From JAPUDQ01 sp049291395 (GTDB taxonomy: Bacteria; Patescibacteriota; Saccharimonadia; Saccharimonadales; Saccharimonadaceae): a DNA stretch of 9,178 bases. This document shows, in pieces, positions 1-4,978 of this stretch (position 1 is its first letter; the number at the start of each line of letters is the position of its first letter). The notes beneath the pieces were generated by a model. It had not been told where the DNA came from and ran no database searches. It saw nothing but the letters and a program-made list of their open reading frames with translations. A program made the translations under genes and the position numbers. The DNA lies in NCBI GenBank assembly GCA_049291395.1, contig JBATPJ010000026.1, positions 1-9,178 on the forward strand. The letters are read 5' to 3'.

Positions 1-260
1 ACCTTCGCCAAGATGTCTTCTTCTTTGATGACGAGATACTCGACACCTTCGATCTTGATCTCTGTCGTCGTGTACTCTTTGTAGACGATCCGATCACCCG
101 CCTTCAAGGATTTGACCTCTGGGCCGACCGATACGATGGTCGCGACGATGGCTTTTTCTTTGGCGCTGTCGGGCAAGTAGAGACCACTTGCTGTCCGAGT
201 TTGGGCTTCGTCACGCGTTGCGATCACGCGGTCAGCCAATGGTGTGAGTGGTTGACTCAT
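1..260 (-). CDS. groES: Co-chaperonin GroES (Hsp10), 3' end cut by window edge
   Basis: GroES forms the heptameric lid that closes the GroEL folding chamber in the cytoplasm. The 86 visible residues begin MSQPLTPLADRVIATRDE. A mobile loop covers about residues 17-33 (QTRTASGLYLPDSAKEK) and includes the G-hydrophobic-x-L segment that docks on GroEL. The fold then runs through IVATIVSVGP, KAGDRIVYKEY, TEIKIEGVEYLVIKEEDILAKV, all classic GroES blocks. Only a few C-terminal residues can be missing. The start is fixed by AGGAGG nine bases before ATG. The stretch between SVGP and KAGD is about nine residues shorter than in E. coli GroES, which removes most of the roof beta-hairpin. A CIRCE operator and promoter sit upstream, so HrcA heat-shock repression is expected. 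groEL would be expected beyond the left edge, but this cannot be seen. Confidence 0.96.
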   Translation of the reverse strand, partial: MSQPLTPLADRVIATRDEAQTRTASGLYLPDSAKEKAIVATIVSVGPEVKSLKAGDRIVYKEYTTTEIKIEGVEYLVIKEEDILAK

Positions 261-269
261 AGTGGATAA

Positions 270-275
270 CCTCCT
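270..275 (-). promoter_or_regulatory. groES ribosome binding site
   Basis: On the minus strand AGGAGG is followed by nine bases and then the groES ATG at 260. It is the only textbook Shine-Dalgarno in the window, in contrast to the apparently leaderless starts of several neighbours. Confidence 0.85.
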
Positions 276-293
276 AAATGTTTCAATACCTCT

Positions 294-323
294 ATCATAG
301 CGAAACAAACTAGCACTCGTCAA
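294..323 (-). promoter_or_regulatory. groES promoter, -35 overlapping CIRCE
   Basis: On the minus strand TTGACG (318-323) and TATGAT (294-299) are separated by 18 bp, a good sigma-70/sigma-A-type promoter. The expected start point near 287 gives a leader of about 27 nt. The -35 box lies inside the CIRCE inverted repeat, so HrcA bound there would block RNA polymerase. Confidence 0.75.
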
Positions 324-336
324 GTCCGAGTGCTAG
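310..336. promoter_or_regulatory. CIRCE operator (HrcA binding site)
   Basis: A perfect inverted repeat, CTAGCACTC-N9-GAGTGCTAG, matches the known CIRCE consensus TTAGCACTC-N9-GAGTGCTAA except for the outermost pair. It lies directly upstream of groES and covers its -35 box. CIRCE is the operator of the heat-shock repressor HrcA, so hrcA should exist elsewhere in this genome. The operator starts 50 bp before the groES start codon, and its other end is only 3 bp from the stop codon of the preceding mutase gene. Confidence 0.95.
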
Positions 337-339
337 TTA

Positions 340-2118
340 TTAGGCCAGGAGCATATCTTGAAGTGTTTTGCCGAGCTCGCGCAGCTCGCGATCGATCTGC
401 TCATAGCGGCTGCGGATATCGTCACCATCGGTATAATCCTCATACCACATGGTGTAGACCTTGAGTTTTGACTCTGTCCCACTCGGGCGAACCACAAGCC
501 GCCGCCGAGGATTGCCATCGAGTTCAAGCACCACGACATTGCCCGATATACAGTCAACCGGTGATGTCTCACCCGAAGCCATGTCGACTCGCAGTAGCGT
601 CATATAGTCCGTGACTGCCGTTACTTGGTGCACACCTACGGTACTCGGTGTATCTGTTCGCAGCTTATCCATAATTGCTTGCATCCGCGCAAATCCATCT
701 GCACCAGGATAAAAGATATCGATCAATGTCTCTTGAAAATACCCATGCTCACGGTATAGCTCCAGGAGCCGATCAAACAATGTCTTACCCTGCTCCTTCA
801 GCTTTGCCGCGGCTTCAGCAATCATTAGCGCGCCAGATGCGCCGTCTTTGTCGCGCGCATAATCACCTTTGATAAACCCAAAACTTTCCTCAGCGCCGAT
901 AATGAACGTCTTGCCCGTCCCCTCGCGCCTGAGTATCGTTTCACCGATATATTTGAAGCCAACCAGCAGATTACCGACACACTCGACACCATAATGATCC
1001 GCCAGCGCATTCATGAGATCAGTCGTAACGATAGTCTTGACGACGTAGTGCTGGTCGGTCAATTCGCCCCTTGCTTGCAACTCACCGAGGACATAGTCGG
1101 TCGCGAGCACGGCGGCTTGATTGCCGCTCAGATAGATCGTCTCTTCACCGTGACGAACCATTGCCCCAAACCGATCAGCATCAGGATCATTGGTGATCGC
1201 GATATCCGCCTGTTTCTCATGCATCAGAGTAACCGCCATATCGTTCGCTGGCGGGTCTTGGGGGTTTGGCTTGCCGCTCGGAATCGTCGGGAAGGTACCA
1301 TCCGGTACCAATTGTGCCTCGACAGGATAGACCTGCGTAAATCCCGCCGCCGCGAGTACTGGTAGCGTATTGGTCTGCCCTGCCCCATGAAGCGGCGAAT
1401 ACGTCATACTCACGTCGCGTCGATTACTAACAGAGGTATCGACAACAGTCTGGACGTAGGCATCATCAATCGTCTGATTGATCTCGATGATCTGGCCAGA
1501 CTGCACAGCCTCGTCATAATCCAGCGCTCGTATCTGAGCCACCGCGGCGGCTTTGGCGACGACACCTTTGTCATGCGGCGCGACCAGCTGACAACCATCA
1601 CTCCAGTAAGCCTTAAACCCGTTGTCGCTTGGTGGATTATGGCTGGCAGTCAGGACGATCCCTCCGGCGCAACCAAGCTGACGGACAGCAAAACTGAGTT
1701 CGGGCGTCGATCGAAATGTGTCGAAGATATAGACTTTGAACCCGTTGGCAGCCGCCACACTAGCCGTATAACGACTAAATTCGACAGAGGTCAGTCGGGT
1801 ATCATAGGCGATGACGATACCTTTTTCGACAAGCAGATCATCAAATTCTTTCAGGTATTCGCAAAACGCCTGGGTCGCGCTACCGATTGTCACGCGGTTG
1901 ATCCGGTTGCTCCCAATCCCAGTGACGCCACGGATCCCTGCCGTGCCAAACTCTGCTTCTTTGAAAAATGCATCCTCCAGCTCTTTCCAGCGCTCTTCCT
2001 CGATCATACGAACGAGCTCACTACGATAGTCGGCATACTTCGGCTCATCAAGCCACCGAGAGATATTGTGGCGTGCCGCATCTGTTACATGTTGCCCCAA
2101 CTGTGCTGCATCCATCAT
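340..2118 (-). CDS. pgcA: Phosphohexomutase, PgcA-type phosphoglucomutase
   Basis: This is an alpha-D-phosphohexomutase, most like the PgcA/PGM2 branch (about 580-600 aa), interconverting glucose-1-phosphate and glucose-6-phosphate, or a related phosphosugar such as a phosphopentose. All four family sites are present; residues are counted from the GTG at 2121. They are FGTAGIRG (58-65), the catalytic phosphoserine in TASHNP (S160), the Mg-binding loop DPDADR (312-317), the sugar-binding loop GAEESFG (409-415) and the phosphate-binding RPSGTESK (545-552). The family placement is clear, but the substrate cannot be fixed from sequence. The reading frame opens GTG-ATG-ATG. AAAGGG lies 5 nt before the first ATG (2118), which is the preferred start; 2121 and 2115 are alternatives. 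The gene follows the Mur ligase by 60 bp and probably supplies sugar phosphates to envelope or glycogen-type metabolism. Confidence 0.92.
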   Translation of the reverse strand: MMDAAQLGQHVTDAARHNISRWLDEPKYADYRSELVRMIEEERWKELEDAFFKEAEFGTAGIRGVTGIGSNRINRVTIGSATQAFCEYLKEFDDLLVEKGIVIAYDTRLTSVEFSRYTASVAAANGFKVYIFDTFRSTPELSFAVRQLGCAGGIVLTASHNPPSDNGFKAYWSDGCQLVAPHDKGVVAKAAAVAQIRALDYDEAVQSGQIIEINQTIDDAYVQTVVDTSVSNRRDVSMTYSPLHGAGQTNTLPVLAAAGFTQVYPVEAQLVPDGTFPTIPSGKPNPQDPPANDMAVTLMHEKQADIAITNDPDADRFGAMVRHGEETIYLSGNQAAVLATDYVLGELQARGELTDQHYVVKTIVTTDLMNALADHYGVECVGNLLVGFKYIGETILRREGTGKTFIIGAEESFGFIKGDYARDKDGASGALMIAEAAAKLKEQGKTLFDRLLELYREHGYFQETLIDIFYPGADGFARMQAIMDKLRTDTPSTVGVHQVTAVTDYMTLLRVDMASGETSPVDCISGNVVVLELDGNPRRRLVVRPSGTESKLKVYTMWYEDYTDGDDIRSRYEQIDRELRELGKTLQDMLLA

Positions 2119-2144
2119 CACAACCCTTTCTTTTCTATGCCACT

Positions 2145-2150
2145 ATTGTA
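2145..2150 (-). promoter_or_regulatory. Possible -10 box for the mutase gene
   Basis: The minus strand reads TACAAT about 26 nt before the mutase start. TTGAAA lies upstream but at 22 bp, which is too far for a good -35. The gene may instead be read from the Mur ligase promoter. This is a weak call. Confidence 0.25.
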
Positions 2151-2181
2151 CCGCTATTCCCAGGCCACCAGTTTTCAATTT

Positions 2182-3486
2182 CTAGGATTCTTGTTCGTTT
2201 TTTGGCTGAGCAATTTCACGCACGACATCACTATCATTCCACGGTATGCGCTCGCCGTTGACGATGCGGTACTGCTCGTGGCCCATGCCGGTGACGAGGA
2301 TGATATCCCCAGTGCGAGCGATAGACATGGCCTTGCTGATCGCGTCGCGTCGATCGGCGATTTCTTCGACTTTGGGCTGGCCACCGGCCGCCTCGATGCC
2401 TTCCATGAGCATCTGGCGAATCACCTCGGGGTCTTCGTTGTAACTCTCTTCGTCGGTCAAAAATATCCGATCGGCCAGACGAGCAGCAATCTCACCCATG
2501 ATCGGCCGTTTACCCTTGTCGCGATCGCCACACGCCCCAAAGACCAAGATGAGGCGATTTTTCGTCATACTGCGGGCCGCTTCAAGTAATTTCTCGAGTG
2601 CATCAGGTGTGTGGGCATAATCCACTACTGCCTCATATGGCTTGTCGATAGCGACGCGCTCAAACCGCCCCGGGATCGCCTCGAGGTTCGCGATCCCCTC
2701 CTGTATGGCCTCGAGCTTGATATACATCAGATAGGCCGCCATGGCCGCCGCGGTCAGGTTGTAGACGTTGTATTTGCCGGGTAGCGCTGTCGCGAGCTCC
2801 AGCGTCGTGTGGTTGTCGATAAGAAGTTGTACCTCTGAGCCTTTTTTGTAGAGTTTGACCTGCCGGATGCGACACTCTGCCGTCTCGCCGGTACCATAAC
2901 TGATCTTGTGTTCGCCAGCTTCAAATTGGTTGAAATACCCATACCACTCATCATCAGCATTGAGCACGACAAATCGCGGGCTCTTAGCGAACAATTTACC
3001 CTTGGCCTCCGCGTAGGCCTCCATCGTCTTGTGGTAATCGAGGTGATCTTGGGTCAGATTGGTCATGACGGCACACTCGATCGGCACCGTGTCGAGCTTG
3101 TGCTGATGAATGGCATGAGACGTGATCTCGAGGACGACATAGTCCACATCGGCCTTCTTCGCATCGCGGAAAAACCGCTGCATCTGCCCCGTCAGCGCCA
3201 CTGTCGCATTGAGATCGTTGAGTTTGCGCTGCCCAGCCACCTCTATGATTGCGGTCGTAAACATGGCCGTCGTCATACCAGCGGCTTTGAGGATCTCGTT
3301 GAGATAATTTGCCGTCGTCGTCTTGCCGTTAGTCCCGGTGATCGCGATCACTTTGAGATCACGCGCTGGATATCCATAGCGCGCGCTCACCGCATGTACC
3401 CTTGTCTTGCGGTATCCCTCCTCAAGCAATCGTGTCATGCCGCTTGGCAAAGCCTTCCGTACACCCCGTACGATGTTGTCTTTCAT
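2182..3486 (-). CDS. MurE-like Mur ligase lacking the N-terminal UDP-binding domain
   Basis: This is an ATP-dependent Mur ligase, the family that adds amino acids to the peptidoglycan stem peptide. Residues are counted from the ATG at 3495. Visible motifs are the P-loop ITGTNGKTTT (52-61), EITSHAIHQH (123-132), the NLTQDHLDYH block (146-155), YAEAKGKLF with the lysine that is carbamylated in the family (K165), GRFER (276-280), VDYAHTPDALEK (291-302) and FGACGDRDKGKRP (319-331). These match MurE best. The P-loop sits about 60 residues earlier than in E. coli MurE, so the UDP-binding domain is absent; total length is 437 against about 495. The DNPR motif that selects diaminopimelate is replaced by DEESYNEDP (348-356), although the GxGHE motif (403-407) remains. 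The added amino acid and the carrier are therefore unknown. The ATG at 3486 is preferred because a -10 box overlaps the upstream ATG at 3495. Confidence 0.88.
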   Translation of the reverse strand: MKDNIVRGVRKALPSGMTRLLEEGYRKTRVHAVSARYGYPARDLKVIAITGTNGKTTTANYLNEILKAAGMTTAMFTTAIIEVAGQRKLNDLNATVALTGQMQRFFRDAKKADVDYVVLEITSHAIHQHKLDTVPIECAVMTNLTQDHLDYHKTMEAYAEAKGKLFAKSPRFVVLNADDEWYGYFNQFEAGEHKISYGTGETAECRIRQVKLYKKGSEVQLLIDNHTTLELATALPGKYNVYNLTAAAMAAYLMYIKLEAIQEGIANLEAIPGRFERVAIDKPYEAVVDYAHTPDALEKLLEAARSMTKNRLILVFGACGDRDKGKRPIMGEIAARLADRIFLTDEESYNEDPEVIRQMLMEGIEAAGGQPKVEEIADRRDAISKAMSIARTGDIILVTGMGHEQYRIVNGERIPWNDSDVVREIAQPKNEQES

Positions 3487-3493
3487 ACGTGAC

Positions 3494-3502
3494 ATTATAC
3501 CA
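3494..3502 (-). promoter_or_regulatory. Extended -10 promoter of the Mur ligase gene
   Basis: The minus strand reads TGG-TATAAT, then 7 nt, then the ATG at 3486. The -10 box overlaps the alternative ATG at 3495. Transcription should begin at or one base before the 3486 ATG, giving a leaderless mRNA. No TTGACA-like -35 is present. A weak GGTGG four bases before the 3495 ATG is the competing reading. Confidence 0.55.
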
Positions 3503-3557
3503 CCGCCGAGGTGCTGCGTGGTCGCTCTCTCGCCACTCCACAGATACCCTAGAGTAC

Positions 3558-3566
3558 TGCTATACT
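3558..3566 (+). promoter_or_regulatory. Extended -10 promoter of tsaD
   Basis: TGC-TATACT is followed by nine bases and then the tsaD ATG at 3576. The predicted start point near 3573 leaves a leader of only 2-3 nt. There is no purine-rich Shine-Dalgarno before the ATG. It is divergent from the Mur ligase promoter, with about 60 bp between the two -10 boxes. Confidence 0.55.
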
Positions 3567-3575
3567 TGGCAACAG

Positions 3576-4778
3576 ATGAAAATCCTGGGTATTGAGACTA
3601 GTTGTGATGAGACAGCTGCTGCGGTCGTCGAAGATGGCGTGCGGCTACTTGGCAATGTCGTCAGCTCGCAGATGGACGATTTTGCACGCTATGGTGGCGT
3701 CATACCAGAGATAGCGGCCCGGTCGCATATCGAGGTGATGCTCCCTGTCATCGAAAAAGCCCTCGCGCAGGCTGACTGCGACTGGGACGATATCGACGCC
3801 ATCGGCGTCACCTACGCACCCGGCCTGATCGGTAGCCTAATGATCGGTACCCTGACAGCCCGCACCCTCGCGCACCTCAAGCACAAACCACTCTACGCCG
3901 TGCACCACGTCGAGGGACATGTGTATGCCAATTTCCTCACCGAGAGTCTTTCCCCTTTCCCCTTCACGCTTCCCGCTTCTCCCCCATCCTTCCCGTTACT
4001 AGCTCTTATCGTCTCTGGTGGCCATACCCAACTGGCGTTATTTTACGGCCACGGCGACTACGTGCTCCTCGGCCAGGCCCAAGATGACGCCGTCGGTGAG
4101 GCTTTCGACAAGGTCGCCAAGATCATCGGCCTCCCCTACCCTGGCGGCGTCAGTATCGGCAAACTTGCGCCTGAGGGCGACCCACTGGCCTTTCGTTTCC
4201 CAAAAGCGACGCTGCCCTGTCCTCCTGGCTGTACCCACGAGATCAATGCCCCCGTGACGGTCGAATCAGCCGCCACGATCAGGGGTGGCCGCGGTGAAAT
4301 CTTTGCCCGCGACCGCTGTCATCGCTACGACTTCAGTTTTTCCGGCGTCAAGACAGCCGTTCTACGGGCCGTTCAGACGGCATGCAATGTCGATCACACC
4401 TTCCCCAGTAAAGACCTGCCAGCGCTCGTCTCAGACGCTCTGAGGGCCGATGTTGCCGCCAGTTTCCAACATGTTGCGGTCGAAACACTGGTCGATAAGA
4501 CCGTTCTTGCCTTCCAGGACTACTCCCCTGCCTCAGTCGTCATCGCTGGTGGTGTCGCCGCCAGCCAAGAACTCCGCCGCCAACTCCGTGAAGCCCTACC
4601 GATCCCGATCGAATACGCCCCGATGAGCCTCTGTACGGACAACGCCGCCATGATCGCTTCCCTGGCCTACTTTATGGCACAATCTGTCGAGCCAGCCGAC
4701 CCCCTGACGCTTGAGGCAGTACCGAGTTTGAGTATGACGAAGACGAAGTGGACAGAACAGCCAGAATATAGAATATAG
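3576..4778 (+). CDS. tsaD: tRNA N6-adenosine threonylcarbamoyltransferase TsaD
   Basis: TsaD transfers the threonylcarbamoyl group from TC-AMP to A37 of ANN-decoding tRNAs, working with TsaB and TsaE. It has the ASKHA-type opening MKILGIETSCDET, the metal-binding HHVEGH with H111 and H115, SGGHTQL (147-153), DDAVGEAFDKVAK (170-182), PYPGG (187-191), DFSFSG (252-257), IAGGVAAS (323-330) and CTDNAAM with the metal ligand D355. The ATG at 3576 starts exactly at the family N-terminus, so any longer upstream reading is rejected. At 400 aa it is clearly longer than the 337 aa of E. coli TsaD. The excess comes mainly from a proline-rich insert near residues 123-140 and an insert of about 33 residues within 211-251 that contains Cys and His. 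It ends in a tandem AGAATAT repeat that supplies the last codons and the stop. tsaB and tsaE are not in the window. Confidence 0.96.
   Translation: MKILGIETSCDETAAAVVEDGVRLLGNVVSSQMDDFARYGGVIPEIAARSHIEVMLPVIEKALAQADCDWDDIDAIGVTYAPGLIGSLMIGTLTARTLAHLKHKPLYAVHHVEGHVYANFLTESLSPFPFTLPASPPSFPLLALIVSGGHTQLALFYGHGDYVLLGQAQDDAVGEAFDKVAKIIGLPYPGGVSIGKLAPEGDPLAFRFPKATLPCPPGCTHEINAPVTVESAATIRGGRGEIFARDRCHRYDFSFSGVKTAVLRAVQTACNVDHTFPSKDLPALVSDALRADVAASFQHVAVETLVDKTVLAFQDYSPASVVIAGGVAASQELRRQLREALPIPIEYAPMSLCTDNAAMIASLAYFMAQSVEPADPLTLEAVPSLSMTKTKWTEQPEYRI
3947..3994 (+). repeat. Polypyrimidine tract inside tsaD
   Basis: Only four purines occur in 48 bases, and the first 19 are all pyrimidines. It encodes the Ser/Pro/Phe-rich insert of TsaD around residues 124-140, which is absent from typical homologues. 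The low-complexity composition suggests growth by slippage. Confidence 0.7.
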
Positions 4779-4793
4779 AATAATAGAATATAG
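4763..4793 (+). repeat. AGAATAT tandem repeat across the tsaD stop codon
   Basis: There are four head-to-tail copies of a 7-bp unit, AGAATAT, AGAATAT, AGAATAAT and AGAATAT, followed by AG. The tsaD stop codon TAG (4776-4778) lies in the second and third copies. Slippage here would change the TsaD C-terminus. Confidence 0.8.
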
Positions 4794-4844
4794 CCAACTT
4801 CCAGTAGCCCTGTCCTTCCTCTTCCATCTTCCTTCTCATCCATG

Positions 4845-4850
4845 TATAAT
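4845..4850 (+). promoter_or_regulatory. Candidate upstream -10 box for valS transcript
   Basis: A perfect TATAAT is preceded directly by TG and followed after 5 nt by the ATG of the five-codon frame. If used, the valS mRNA would start near 4856-4857 and carry a leader of about 120 nt. No good -35 is seen in the pyrimidine-rich DNA upstream. Confidence 0.4.
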
Positions 4851-4855
4851 GGACC

Positions 4856-4873
4856 ATGAAAACAAACACGTGA
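4856..4873 (+). CDS. Possible leaderless five-codon leader peptide, MKTNT
   Basis: ATG-AAA-ACA-AAC-ACG-TGA lies 5 nt after a perfect TATAAT. Its first 16 bases of context (4853-4868) are identical to the start region of the exported-protein gene on the other strand (7998-8013). It could be a leader peptide upstream of valS, a decayed copy of a gene start, or chance. It contains no valine codon, so classical valine attenuation is not supported. Confidence 0.2.
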   Translation: MKTNT

Positions 4874-4978
4874 GGCAAACCAGGCAAACGACCGAGGGTA
4901 TTTGAGCATACATACCCATTGATAGTTTTGTCTTCACGTGAAACAATTTACCTCTGTTATTTTGAGTTTGAGACAATC

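Larger units (their letters stand above)
4779..4978 (+). other. tsaD-valS intergenic region with candidate valS leader
   Basis: This 200-bp gap holds, in order: the end of the AGAATAT repeat; a second pyrimidine-rich tract (about 4808-4840); TATAAT (4845-4850); a five-codon frame (4856-4873); a direct repeat AGGCAAAC (4873-4880 and 4882-4889); a 6-bp hairpin GGGTAT/ATACCC (4896-4901 with 4912-4917); a perfect palindrome TTCACGTGAA (4933-4942); and a weak extended -10, TGT-TATTTT (4955-4963), 15 nt before valS. No T-box consensus or known riboswitch was recognised. It most likely contains the valS promoter(s) and a short leader. Confidence 0.5.

Noticed and set aside
1387..2589. 400-codon open frame on the plus strand
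   Set aside because: It is antisense to the mutase and Mur ligase genes, crosses both, and shows no recognisable motif. It is a frame shadow of GC-rich coding DNA.
2908..3492. 194-codon open frame on the plus strand
   Set aside because: It is antisense to the Mur ligase, whose catalytic motifs are all intact on the other strand.
3402..3575. 58-codon N-terminal extension of TsaD
   Set aside because: It overlaps the divergent Mur ligase gene and both promoters, and the family N-terminus MKILGIETSCDET begins at 3576.
4763..4793. AGAATAT repeats as a CRISPR array
   Set aside because: The units are 7-8 bp, directly adjacent with no spacers, and no cas genes are present.
4919..4978. TTG-started 20-residue extension of ValRS
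   Set aside because: It is not ValRS-like, has no Shine-Dalgarno, and lies over promoter-like and palindromic DNA; the ATG at 4979 fits the family.
4856..4978. T-box riboswitch upstream of valS
   Set aside because: The conserved AGGGTGGNACCGCG bulge and a terminator/antiterminator pair are not present.
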